Source of the DNA: Roseiarcus sp963761435
GTDB taxonomy: Bacteria > Pseudomonadota > Alphaproteobacteria > Rhizobiales > Beijerinckiaceae
Direction of reading: 5' to 3'
NCBI GenBank assembly: GCA_963761435.1
Contig: CAVXHJ010000019.1
Coordinates: 26,838 to 90,837 of the forward strand
Length of the DNA stretch: 64,000 nucleotides
Positions 37,604 through 44,422 of the stretch are shown one piece after another (the first letter of the stretch is position 1; each line of letters begins with the position of its first letter). The translations under genes and the position numbers were made by a program. The notes beneath the pieces were generated by a model. That model saw only the letters and a list, made by a program, of their open reading frames with translations. It was not told the origin of the DNA and made no database searches.

Positions 37604-37710
37604 AATGCGCGAACACGCGCCAAAGGATCGCCACGGTGATGACGAGGTTGAAGGCCGCCATCCATTTGAGGACGCCGAGATCGGCCCTCGATCTTCGCAA
37701 GCCGGTTTAT
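37602..37710 (-). CDS. Small single-helix membrane protein (frameshift, possible ATA start)
   Basis: The C-terminus GVLKWMAAFNLVITVAILWR-VFAH is clear and typical of small phage membrane proteins. Upstream the frame shifts at a GGG near 37690 to NRLAKIE. The only start near it is ATA 37710, which overlaps the upstream stop as ATAA, the same geometry as the ATGA overlaps elsewhere. The product is about 36 residues. Confidence 0.5.
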
Positions 37711-37922
37711 GATCGGATGCCAAGCTCGCGGCGAACGTTCGGGTGCCGCAACGCCATCTCGACAAGTTTCGCGATTGGAGCCGGGATCGTTGTTTTGCGG
37801 CCGTTGCGCATGCCTTGTTCCCAGCCACAGACGGCGCGCAAAGACACTCCTAATGATTCAGCGAACTCGATCTGAGTGAGACCGAGCTGCTCGCGCGCGG
37901 TCTTGACTTCTTCGGGGGTCAA
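37707..37922 (-). CDS. XRE-type HTH protein paired with a DUF29 gene
   Basis: TTG 37922 overlaps the DUF29 stop (TTGA). The 71-residue product LTPEEVKTAREQLGLTQIEF, then SLGVSLRAVCGWEQGMRNG, is a HigA/MqsA-like single HTH. Pairing with the gene before it may mean a toxin-antitoxin or a regulatory pair; no toxin motif is visible. Confidence 0.7.
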   Translation of the reverse strand: MTPEEVKTAREQLGLTQIEFAESLGVSLRAVCGWEQGMRNGRKTTIPAPIAKLVEMALRHPNVRRELGIRS

Positions 37923-38344
37923 GGCAGGAAATCCGTATCGAGGACTTGCTGGATGGTCCACGGGCAGACCTTGGGCACATCGCGGCTGTCGAGATAGTTG
38001 ATGTCCCGGTCGAGAAGCGCGAAGCGGTAAGCGTCGGCCAACGCTTCGCCGGGGTAGGCTTTGAGCGAAGGACTGTCCCTCACGATGCGCGCGATGCGGA
38101 TGCGGGCCGCGTCGATCGACGCCGTCCAGCTCTTGCGCTGCTGGTCCGGCTGGTAGAACCACTTCAGAAGATGGATCAGCAAGATCTCCAGCCGGGATTC
38201 AATCTCGCGCCTGTCGCTCCGGCCCATGCTTTCGATTTCCTCAGCTACATTTTCCCAATCAATCTCGTTGGCGGCGCGCCGGCGAAGCGCGTTCCCTTGT
38301 TCTTTCGTCCAGGCATATAGATCCGCATCATAGGACGTGCTCAT
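37919..38344 (-). CDS. DUF29 family protein
   Basis: The protein has 141 residues from ATG 38344. YDADLYAWTKEQGNALRRRA, then DWENVAEEIESMGRSDRREI and RLEILLIHLLKWFYQPDQQ, are the DUF29 signature (helical, function unknown, frequent in cyanobacteria and alphaproteobacteria). It overlaps the HTH gene downstream. Confidence 0.8.
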   Translation of the reverse strand: MSTSYDADLYAWTKEQGNALRRRAANEIDWENVAEEIESMGRSDRREIESRLEILLIHLLKWFYQPDQQRKSWTASIDAARIRIARIVRDSPSLKAYPGEALADAYRFALLDRDINYLDSRDVPKVCPWTIQQVLDTDFLP

Positions 38345-38355
38345 GAGTGCAATCC

Positions 38356-38550
38356 TCAGCCGCCGAACATATGCGGGTGTTGGCTGAACCACGCCGCAAG
38401 GCCGAGAACGGCCCCGCCAAAGGCCGCCACTGCGGCGATGAAGGCGGCGAGGGCTTTCCACGGCTCCCAACGCAGCTCTTGGCGGAAGCGTTCGGCTTCG
38501 ATTTCGTGCTTCGCCCGTTCGGCCCGCAACGCTTCGATTTGTGCACTCAT
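38356..38550 (-). CDS. Small coiled-coil plus membrane-helix protein
   Basis: ATG 38550 has AAGGA upstream; an earlier in-frame ATG at 38592 lies almost on the inverted repeat at 38600 and is less likely. 64 residues: charged helix (QIEALRAERAKHEIEAERF) and one membrane segment (ALAAFIAAVAAFGGAVLGLA). The role is unknown. Confidence 0.55.
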   Translation of the reverse strand: MSAQIEALRAERAKHEIEAERFRQELRWEPWKALAAFIAAVAAFGGAVLGLAAWFSQHPHMFGG

Positions 38551-38599
38551 AAGTTCAATCCTTAGCTCACGATCTTCATCTCTTATCGTCATTTGAGTA

Positions 38600-38613
38600 T
38601 AGCCATTGTGGCT
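38600..38613. promoter_or_regulatory. TAGCCAT inverted repeat, copy 1
   Basis: TAGCCATTGTGGCT, about 50 bases upstream of the 38550 start. It is part of a dispersed family found before small minus-strand genes. Confidence 0.5.
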
Positions 38614-38650
38614 TCGTCGGTCAAACTGGCGACCCGCATCGGGCGGCGCA

Positions 38651-38755
38651 TCATCCGCCGCGCTCCCAGAGCAGAATGACGATGACGGCGACGAGCGCGA
38701 CCCACGAAAAGATCATCAAAAGGCGTTCGCTACGAACATTGTTTGGGGGGTTCAT
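38651..38755 (-). CDS. 34-residue membrane protein
   Basis: MNPPNNVRSERLLMIFSWVA, then LVAVIVILLWERGG: one hydrophobic helix. GAGGA lies upstream of ATG 38755, and an inverted-repeat element is at 38774-38787. It is too short for a domain call. Confidence 0.5.
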   Translation of the reverse strand: MNPPNNVRSERLLMIFSWVALVAVIVILLWERGG

Positions 38756-38773
38756 GTTTTCAGTTCCTCTTGG

Positions 38774-38809
38774 TAGCCATAATGGCCGCATCGCAGACGC
38801 AATGCGGCC
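38774..38809. promoter_or_regulatory. TAGCCAT inverted repeat copy 2 with adjoining hairpin
   Basis: TAGCCATAATGGCC at 38774-38787 runs into a second palindrome with 8-bp arms, GGCCGCAT (38784-38791) and ATGCGGCC (38802-38809), enclosing CGCAGACGCA. The middle segment is shared with copy 4 (TCGCAGAC). It lies after the 38828 gene and before the 38755 start. Confidence 0.55.
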
Positions 38810-38827
38810 GGGCCCATCGGTCTCGCT

Positions 38828-38998
38828 TTAGCTGTCAAACAATCCGTCTTCACGGCCTTCGGCGTAGGCGTCGTCCGTCAGCTTCTCGATGGCGCTGCAG
38901 AGCGTTCTCATCAAAGCCTCGGGCACTTTCATTTCCAAAAGCTCACGCACCACTTCGAAAATGGCTTCGGCTCTCGTTCCTGGAATATCGGCTAACAT
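38828..38998 (-). CDS. 56-residue hypothetical protein
   Basis: ATG 38998 with AAAGGA upstream. The product MLADIPGTRAEAIFEVVREL, then LMRTLCSAIEKLTDDAYAEG, is an acidic helical protein. No family was recognised. Copy 3 of the inverted repeat ends 14 bases before the start. Confidence 0.5.
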   Translation of the reverse strand: MLADIPGTRAEAIFEVVRELLEMKVPEALMRTLCSAIEKLTDDAYAEGREDGLFDS

Positions 38999-39011
38999 TG
39001 TCGTTCCTTTC

Positions 39012-39027
39012 TGCCATAATGGCTACA
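39012..39027. promoter_or_regulatory. TAGCCAT inverted repeat, copy 3
   Basis: TGCCATAATGGCTACA directly upstream of the ribosome-binding site of the 38828-38998 gene. Confidence 0.5.
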
Positions 39028-39063
39028 CTGAGGGCATGCGTTGGGTGGGGCTTGCGTTCCGCG

Positions 39064-39321
39064 TCACCAGCCGCGTTGGCGAAAGCCGGGTTGGACTGTA
39101 GTAGTGCTGAAATCGCCGAAGCGATTTGTCGTCCAGGTATTGCCGAGCGAGTCCCGGCCGGTAGTGAGATCGGGGCCGAACTGATTTCCCGTCGAGGAAT
39201 AGCCGTTCGGCCCGCGGCAGGTCTGCATGGCGCCGAATTGGTTGCAGGTGAGGGTCTGCGCCGCGGCGGGGGCGGCGATCGCCAGTGCAACGGCGAGAGT
39301 GGCGTTGCGAAACATTTTCAT
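39064..39321 (-). CDS. Small secreted protein
   Basis: The protein has 85 residues with a signal peptide (MKMFRNATLAVALAIAAPAA, cleavage after AAAQ-like AQT). The mature part has two Cys (LTCNQFGAMQTCRGPNGYSS) and repeated NQFG/NRFG turns. It is probably exported to the periplasm of the lysogen. It overlaps the UDG-like gene by ATGA. Confidence 0.6.
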   Translation of the reverse strand: MKMFRNATLAVALAIAAPAAAQTLTCNQFGAMQTCRGPNGYSSTGNQFGPDLTTGRDSLGNTWTTNRFGDFSTTTVQPGFRQRGW

Positions 39322-40140
39322 GCCGGCTTCCTCATCAGGTGCGAGATGCCGGTCAGGAGAGGCGCAACCTCTTCATGCAAGTAGGGGCTATCGAGGTCCG
39401 CCCAATCCAACCGCGTTCTGTCGCCGCGACGCGGATCTGGGCGCGCCGATGGATGCGACAGCATGGGCACGAGCGTCTCGAGGCTCGGTATCCAGGCGGC
39501 GTTCCCGGCCTGCCGCATGTCAGGGAATGCCTCCCGCAACATGTTTTGCGCGACATTGCCCTGAACGACCAGCACGGTCGGGCGCAGGATCTTGATGGTC
39601 GCGCGCAGATGCTCAATGCAATTGCGCTTCATCTCGCGACTCGGCTTGCCGTTTTTGCCGGCGGCGGCCTTCGTCGATGAGCAGCTCAAGGCGTTGATGA
39701 GGGCGAACGCGTCGAACAAGTGCCGACGTTCGCCGTCGATGATGATGAAGTCGTCTTTGGCCTCACTGCTGAGCGGCTGGCCGAACAGCAACCGCAAGGC
39801 GCTGGTCGTTCCCTGCATGTGAGGATTGCGGCCGGCGAATGAGACATCGCGCCCCCATTGCGACATGCGGGGCGCCCGTCCGGCGATCGAGCCGTCGCCT
39901 TTGGCGCGGCCAGCCTCCTGACCGCAGACGGCGATCCGCCATGGGTGGCCATTGTGGCTGAGGTCGTAGAGCGCGCCGACATGCGGCAGTTGCACCGCAT
40001 TGAAGCAATACCCCTTGCGCTCGGCTGAGAGACGGCAGGCGCCCAGATGGCCGCACTGGATAACGTTCGCGCTGAAAGTAGGCGTCCAATTGCTCGACGC
40101 GGTTTTTTGCGCCAGCGGCGTTTGACGTGAAGGCGTTCAT
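39318..40140 (-). CDS. Uracil-DNA glycosylase superfamily-like protein (one frameshift)
   Basis: ATG 40140 gives MNAFTSNAAGAKNRVEQLDA; a shift near 40075 leads to ANVIQCGHLGACRLSAERKG and YCFNAVQLPHVGALYDLSHN. The core RIAVCGQEAG, GRNPHMQGTTSALRLLFGQ, LFDAFALINALSCSSTK and ILRPTVLVVQGNVAQ follows the order seen in UDG-fold proteins (GQEPG-like loop, then the second conserved strand). The Cys cluster could bind iron-sulfur or zinc. Substrate is unknown; a role in phage DNA base repair or discrimination is possible. Confidence 0.55.
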
Positions 40141-40382
40141 CGGGCGGCCTCCACGATGCGGCGCGAGTCGTGCCCCAAGTGGAAGTCGCCACAGAATTGG
40201 CAGCGATAGGGACGGCAGCCGACAACTTGCTTGGCTGCAGACGCCCTAGCCTTCGCCACGAAACCATATTGAGCGCGTAGCGCAGCGCCCACCGATGGAT
40301 AGCTGATCTTGCTTTCGCAGACCCGCTTGAGGAACCCTAGCAACGCGGCTGGGTCCCGTTGTTCAAACTTGACACTATGCAT
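40137..40382 (-). CDS. Small zinc-finger-like protein
   Basis: The protein has 81 residues: KFEQRDPAALLGFLKRVCES, then a C-terminal C-x9-C-x2-C-x4-H pattern (CRPYRCQFCGDFHLGH) suggesting zinc binding. AAGGAAAGG precedes ATG 40382. ATGA overlap with the UDG-like gene downstream. Confidence 0.55.
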   Translation of the reverse strand: MHSVKFEQRDPAALLGFLKRVCESKISYPSVGAALRAQYGFVAKARASAAKQVVGCRPYRCQFCGDFHLGHDSRRIVEAAR

Positions 40383-40460
40383 TTTCGTTTTCCTTTCCTT
40401 GTTTCGGGCGGAAGCGCCCGTTCATGTCCGCCGTCGCCGACGGACATGGACTCGCGCTCC

Positions 40461-40477
40461 GTAGCCATTGTGGCTAC
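40461..40477. promoter_or_regulatory. TAGCCAT inverted repeat, copy 4
   Basis: GTAGCCATTGTGGCTAC is a perfect 7-bp palindrome around three bases, followed by ATCGCAGACACAG as in copy 2. It lies about 80 bases before the 40382 start. Confidence 0.6.
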
Positions 40478-40498
40478 ATCGCAGACACAGTTTGGCCT

Positions 40499-40699
40499 TC
40501 AATGAACCGCGTGAAGATATGACGCGGCTACAATCAGCAGGAACAGAATGAAAAAAATCCAACCCAACGGGCGTTGACGGCGCAGTGTGTTTTGCTTGGT
40601 TGCCTGCTTGGCTGCGTAACGCGCCTCTTTGACTGAGTCGGGGGTCATCAGGACTCCTGCGAGCACCCAGCCGAAGACGATCGCAACAATAATGAACAT
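40499..40699 (-). CDS. Small two-helix membrane protein
   Basis: ATG 40699 has GGAGGG upstream. 66 residues: MFIIVAIVFGWVLAGVLM, a basic loop (YAAKQATKQNTLRRQRPL), then GWIFFILFLLIVAASYLHAV. No family was recognised. Confidence 0.55.
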   Translation of the reverse strand: MFIIVAIVFGWVLAGVLMTPDSVKEARYAAKQATKQNTLRRQRPLGWIFFILFLLIVAASYLHAVH

Positions 40700-40776
40700 G
40701 TTCTTCCCTCCAGAAGCAGCTAGGCCGCGAGCGGCCGAGTGAGAAAGTCTTATGCCGCCGCGACCCATGTACCCAA

Positions 40777-40791
40777 TAGCCATAATGGCTA
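40777..40791. promoter_or_regulatory. TAGCCAT inverted repeat, copy 5
   Basis: TAGCCAT-A-ATGGCTA is a perfect 7-bp inverted repeat, 78 bases upstream of the 40699 start. Confidence 0.6.
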
Positions 40792-40858
40792 CCTCCGTCA
40801 ACTGCCAATCGTACCGTAACCCTCCTTTTCCAGGCCAATCAGTTGCTTTTTTAGGCCA

Positions 40859-41380
40859 TTAGGGCCGCTTGTCCTCAGCCCTGCAAATATCGGGCTTGGC
40901 TTGGCAGAGCCGCCAGATCGCCGGCGCGCCGTCATCGAGGTCTGGCAAGGGGAGCGGGGCGGCGAGCGCGGCCTGGGCGTCGGGCGAGGGCGGCGGCGAG
41001 GGCGGAGGGGGCGCGGGCGGCGGATCAGCGTCGGCCACATGGCGTATCAATGAGATTCTTGCGGCCAGGATATTTCTCCGGCGCAGCGGCTGAACATAGG
41101 CCCGGGCGAGGGCCGAGTGGACGCTGACGCACTGATTGAGATGGACGCGATAAATAAAGGCTGGCTCACAATGATAGGCATGCGCCGGCGTCGCGGCAAG
41201 CGCCGCTACAATCGCCCATAGATGGCCTGGGGCAGGCCTCGGCCGCTTTAGGCTAAGACAGCGCCCAGCCGAGCCGCGCCCTGGCCTGGCGGCCCGCATT
41301 GGGCCAAATTCGAGCTCACTACGGCGGGGGCAATGTTCCCACCGCAGCCCGCAGGGACAGCGTTCTGAGCGAAACATCAT
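40859..41380 (-). CDS. Secreted Cys-containing hypothetical protein
   Basis: ATG 41380 overlaps the upstream stop. 173 residues: a basic Cys-rich start (ERCPCGLRWEHCPRRSELEF), then a signal-like hydrophobic stretch (HLWAIVAALAATPAHAYHCE) near residue 60. The rest is a Pro-rich region (DADPPPAPPPPSPPPSPDAQ) and an end with Cys (IWRLCQAKPDICRAEDKRP). The internal signal suggests two small genes joined by an indel. Confidence 0.45.
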   Translation of the reverse strand: MMFRSERCPCGLRWEHCPRRSELEFGPMRAARPGRGSAGRCLSLKRPRPAPGHLWAIVAALAATPAHAYHCEPAFIYRVHLNQCVSVHSALARAYVQPLRRRNILAARISLIRHVADADPPPAPPPPSPPPSPDAQAALAAPLPLPDLDDGAPAIWRLCQAKPDICRAEDKRP

Positions 41381-41652
41381 CACGCCACGCGCTTTTGCGC
41401 CGCCATCAGGGCGGTATTGAGCGGGACGAGCTCGCGCACCGTCGCGATATGCATCTTCAGCAGCTTGTCGCGCACCCGCTTGGTCAGGGCGTCGTCGCCT
41501 CGTTGATCGATGTGGCCGGCCACCCAAATCGCCACCAGGTCGGCGAGCGCGGCGCCTTGGACTTCCGGCCGCTTTCCGGCGAACAGGGGCCGCGCGAGCT
41601 TGACCAGCGCCATCACCTCGTCGGCTTGGCTCATGGTCTCGTCGGCGCTCAT
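41380..41652 (-). CDS. Hypothetical helical protein
   Basis: The protein has 90 residues: MSADETMSQADEVMALVKLA, then KRVRDKLLKMHIATVRELVP. No family. Overlapping start and stop with both neighbours place it in one operon running from about 42755 to 40859. Confidence 0.55.
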   Translation of the reverse strand: MSADETMSQADEVMALVKLARPLFAGKRPEVQGAALADLVAIWVAGHIDQRGDDALTKRVRDKLLKMHIATVRELVPLNTALMAAQKRVA

Positions 41653-41978
41653 TCGTCGGCTCCCTCTAGCCCCGCCGGGAACAGGCTGCGCAGGAGATCG
41701 TAGATCCTGCGGATGGTCGCCCCGTCGTGAACCGAACAGGTCTTGCGCCCGAGACGCGCGCGATGGCGGGCGACCAGCTCGACCGTCTCGGCCAGCGCCG
41801 AATCGAGATCGCGCTGCTTCTGCGCCTCCGCCTCCGCTTTGAGGCGCGCGTCGATCTCGGCCTGCGCCGCATTGCTCTGGACGGACAGCGCGGTATGCAC
41901 CGCCGCGGCGCCAATCTCCCGGGCGACGGCGTCAAGCTCCTCGGCGTCGGCGGCTTCCATGGCGTGGCGTATGTTCAT
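41649..41978 (-). CDS. Hypothetical coiled-coil protein
   Basis: ATG 41978 follows AGGAGG. 109 residues, mostly helix: MNIRHAMEAADAEELDAVAR, LKAEAEAQKQRDLDSALAET, TIRRIYDLLRSLFPAGLEG. Function unknown; ATGA overlaps on both sides. Confidence 0.55.
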   Translation of the reverse strand: MNIRHAMEAADAEELDAVAREIGAAAVHTALSVQSNAAQAEIDARLKAEAEAQKQRDLDSALAETVELVARHRARLGRKTCSVHDGATIRRIYDLLRSLFPAGLEGADE

Positions 41979-42265
41979 GGGTTCCTCCTTCTGCTCTGAA
42001 AGGGCTCTTCGAGCGCGCCAGGCGCGAGATTGGCCGACGGATCGATCGGCCCTGCGCACACTTGGCAAATGACGACCGTATCCGGATGGCGGCGCAGAAC
42101 CTCCTGCCCGGATGGATAGATTGCGACCTGGCGGCCGCACTTCGAGCAGTTGCGGCTCTCGTCCTGGTCGGGATGCACCACCGTCATATCGGCGAGCCGC
42201 ATGGCGATCAGCTCGAGCGGCCGCGGCCGTCCCCTCAACCTGCGCCAGAAGCGAAGCAAGCCCAT
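41975..42265 (-). CDS. Zinc-ribbon small protein
   Basis: The protein has 96 residues, with a basic start (MGLLRFWRRLRGRPRPLELI). It has two Cys pairs, NCSKCGR and VICQVCAG, spaced 25 residues apart, a zinc ribbon. Binding target unknown. Confidence 0.6.
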   Translation of the reverse strand: MGLLRFWRRLRGRPRPLELIAMRLADMTVVHPDQDESRNCSKCGRQVAIYPSGQEVLRRHPDTVVICQVCAGPIDPSANLAPGALEEPFQSRRRNP

Positions 42266-42531
42266 CACAGGCCCCGCGCCTTGCGCCAGCGCCGAAACGC
42301 GCCGGTCGTCTCGACGGTTTTGACCAGCTCCGGTGCGCCGGCAATCGCGTTGAGCGCCTCGTCGCTCAGCTCGATCAGCCGCGCGCCGTCCCATTCCATG
42401 ACATGCGAACACTCGAGGCAGATCATGATCGAGCCCTTGCGGGGCGAACGGTCATGCGCGGCGCTCGTCGCGGACAGCGGCGTGCCGCAATTGAGGCATA
42501 AGCCCTGCTGGAATGGGCGATTGATCTTCAT
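42265..42531 (-). CDS. Zinc-ribbon small protein
   Basis: The protein has 88 residues. LCLNCGTPLSATS and MICLECSHVMEWDG carry two CxxC pairs, followed by a helical tail (LSDEALNAIAGAPELVKTVE). Similar in plan to the gene downstream. It overlaps both neighbours. Confidence 0.6.
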   Translation of the reverse strand: MKINRPFQQGLCLNCGTPLSATSAAHDRSPRKGSIMICLECSHVMEWDGARLIELSDEALNAIAGAPELVKTVETTGAFRRWRKARGL

Positions 42532-42755
42532 GCGCGCCCCGTAACTTCCGGCTGGCCCTCGAACCGCGCCACCTGCTCCTTGAGCATGGTCACCACGTCC
42601 TTCTGATCGCCGTTCGAGATGTAATTGCAGCACCCTTCATGGTCCCCGAGCGGGAAGACCAAGAGGACGAACCCGACCTTGCGGTCCGGGCCTTTCGCCT
42701 CGCCGTTGAACAGCTCGTCGGCATCCATCGCGCGCCTTAGGTGATATTCGTTCAT
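42528..42755 (-). CDS. Hypothetical protein, paralogue of the 44153 gene
   Basis: The protein has 75 residues. DADELFNGEAKGPDRKVGFV, then LLVFPLGDHEGCCNYISNGD and ARFEGQPEVTGRA. Some 60 residues align closely with the 44153-44422 product, including the C-terminal ARFEGQPE. First gene of the 42755-40859 operon. Function unknown. Confidence 0.6.
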   Translation of the reverse strand: MNEYHLRRAMDADELFNGEAKGPDRKVGFVLLVFPLGDHEGCCNYISNGDQKDVVTMLKEQVARFEGQPEVTGRA

Positions 42756-42816
42756 TGAGAAGCTCCTTTCTCTCAGAGGCCGCAAAAAGCAACAAAGTGG
42801 CAATGAAAGGCAAAAC

Positions 42817-43071
42817 ATGGCGAAGCTAGGCACGTATATACGGAAAGCCCCGCCAATCACTGCGGTGCGGATGAAGGAGTTCAACTCTATGGACGCGGAA
42901 ACCGCCTTGCTTTCGGCGATTGAATACATCGAACGCTCGGGCGTTCCGGACGCTGAGGAAGTGCTGAAGGCCTTGGAGGCCATGGTGAACCAGCGCGGAT
43001 GCGAGCATTTCGATCCGGCCTGCACGGATGGCAAGCTCACCCATCTCATCGACATAATCATCAACGGGTAA
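42817..43071 (+). CDS. Isolated plus-strand small protein
   Basis: The protein has 84 residues: MAKLGTYIRKAPPITAVRMK, then MDAETALLSAIEYIERSGVP and ACTDGKLTHLIDIIING. Amino-acid composition is normal, and AAAGG lies before ATG 42817. It lies fully antisense to the end of the TGT-like frame, so one of the two overlapping readings must be wrong or they overlap unusually. Confidence 0.45.
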   Translation: MAKLGTYIRKAPPITAVRMKEFNSMDAETALLSAIEYIERSGVPDAEEVLKALEAMVNQRGCEHFDPACTDGKLTHLIDIIING

Positions 43072-43698
43072 CGCCGCCGCTATCGGCACTCTCAACGCGT
43101 CGATCAGCATCGGCTCACGGGTCAACCGGTCTAGCCAGGCGAATAGTCTCGGTGTGTTGACGTCAGGTCCGAACCGCAGAAACGTGCCGTCCGCGCTGTC
43201 GCACCCGATCGCCGCAGCCGCCGCCAGGCGGTCGAGTGAATTGACCCGGCCCATGTGGGTGCGCTTGCCGCGTTGCCGGGCGGCGTGAACGGCAAGGCGA
43301 CCGCCCCTGAATTTGAACTCGGTCGTTCCGCCGACGAACAGCGCATCGAATTCATCCCATGGCGTCGTCTCTTCCGACCAGCCATCCTGCGCGATGAACG
43401 CGACCGGGAAGCCGGCGGCGCGGATGCGGCGCAGCATGGGGAGCGACCGCTCGACCGTGGCGGCATGGTCGCCAACGACGTCGGGCGCGGTCGCAAACAG
43501 GCACCGATCCACCGGCAACTGATCGAGGAAGCGCAGATAACCGTCGTCGGAATAGTTGTTCGAAGCGGTGAAGCACCCATTGTCGGCGGCGAATGCCGCA
43601 TCGTCCGGAATCCGCTGTCTCAATCCTCGCCTAAACGTCATGATGAACCCGAGCCGGGGGTGCCGCATGTCGCCGACATGGCCGCTCAGATAGATCAT
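42826..43698 (-). CDS. TGT/DpdA-like deazaguanine transglycosylase-like protein
   Basis: ATG 43698 overlaps the transporter stop (ATGA). MIYLSGHVGDMRHPRLGFIM, then AADNGCF, CLFATAPDVVGDHAATVERS, FIAQDGW and DALFVGGTTEFKFR. HMGRVNSLDRLAAAAAIGCD and SADGTFLRFGPDVNTPRLFA follow. This order (DNGCF, APDVVGD, VGG-x-TEFK, GRVNS, G-x-DS-x-DGT) fits phage queuine-tRNA-ribosyltransferase-like proteins, TIM-barrel enzymes that swap guanine for 7-deazaguanine bases. The frame is open to 42826, but the last 75 residues oppose a plus-strand gene; a one-base shift would end it at 43061. Confidence 0.6.
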   Translation of the reverse strand: MIYLSGHVGDMRHPRLGFIMTFRRGLRQRIPDDAAFAADNGCFTASNNYSDDGYLRFLDQLPVDRCLFATAPDVVGDHAATVERSLPMLRRIRAAGFPVAFIAQDGWSEETTPWDEFDALFVGGTTEFKFRGGRLAVHAARQRGKRTHMGRVNSLDRLAAAAAIGCDSADGTFLRFGPDVNTPRLFAWLDRLTREPMLIDALRVPIAAALPVDDYVDEMGELAIRAGRIEMLASALVHHGLQGLQHFLSVRNARAFDVFNRRKQGGFRVHRVELLHPHRSDWRGFPYIRA

Positions 43699-44156
43699 GC
43701 GGCCACCCGGCGCGCCGAGAGGCCGCCCCAAACTACGAGCGCCGCCACAAGCTTGCTCGCGATCTGCGCGCCGAGCGCCGCGGGCGATAAGGCGCCGATG
43801 ATCGAAAGGAAGATAACGCTATCCACCGGCGCGCTCAGGCCGCAGCTGAGCAAGACCCGATCCGCCAACGGGCGCCTGGTGATCGTGAATACGAGCCAGT
43901 CGACGCTTTCAGATGCGGCGAACGCAGCCGCGCTGGCCATGGCGACGAACGGGGAAGCCAGCAGATAGGACAGCGCGAGGCCGACCGCCATCGGAACGAC
44001 CACCCAATGGCCGATCGCGCGCTGGCAGAAGTCTCGGGTGACGAAGATTGAGCCGACGCCGATCGACCACAGCCAGTTGAGCTCAGGCCAGCGGGCGAAG
44101 GCGACGTTGATCGCCAAGACGGAAAGGACGTAGGCGACCGGCCATTTCATCATCAT
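43695..44156 (-). CDS. Queuosine-precursor transporter-like protein (Vut_1/YhhQ family)
   Basis: The protein has 153 residues with four to five membrane helices: WPVAYVLSVLAINVAFARW, SIGVGSIFVTRDFCQRAIGH, VVVPMAVGLALSYLLASPF, then ASAAAFAASESVDWLVFTIT, RRPLADRVLLSCGLSAPVDS and VIFLSIIGALSP. The SESVDWLVF and RRPLADRVLLS...SAPVDS motifs are those of Vut_1 (YhhQ), which imports preQ0/preQ1-type bases. It is shorter than bacterial YhhQ (about 220) but like phage versions. Its gene is coupled to the TGT-like gene by ATGA. Confidence 0.75.
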   Translation of the reverse strand: MMMKWPVAYVLSVLAINVAFARWPELNWLWSIGVGSIFVTRDFCQRAIGHWVVVPMAVGLALSYLLASPFVAMASAAAFAASESVDWLVFTITRRPLADRVLLSCGLSAPVDSVIFLSIIGALSPAALGAQIASKLVAALVVWGGLSARRVAA

Positions 44157-44422
44157 GCGCGTCCCTCGATCTCTGGCTGGCCCTCGAACCGGGCGATCAT
44201 TTCCCGAAACAGCGTGATGATGTCCTTCCGATCCGCGCCGTTGGAAATGAAATTGCAGCGCCCATTGTGGCTGCCGAATGGAAAGACGAGCAGCACGAAG
44301 CCCGCGTTGCGATCGGCTCCCTTGGCGTCGCCGTTGAAGAACTCGTCGAGGAGTTGCGCGACGGCATTCATCTTTTCGCGATACTGGTCCTCGATCGGCG
44401 CGTCGCCGAGTCGCTCGCTCAT
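44153..44422 (-). CDS. Hypothetical protein, paralogue of the 42528 gene
   Basis: The protein has 89 residues: MSERLGDAPIEDQYREKMNA, then LLDEFFNGDAKGADRNAGFV and LLVFPFGSHNGRCNFISNGA, ending ARFEGQPEIEGRA. It shares its core with the 42528-42755 product. It is transcribed just before the transporter and TGT-like pair (ATGA overlap). Confidence 0.6.
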   Translation of the reverse strand: MSERLGDAPIEDQYREKMNAVAQLLDEFFNGDAKGADRNAGFVLLVFPFGSHNGRCNFISNGADRKDIITLFREMIARFEGQPEIEGRA

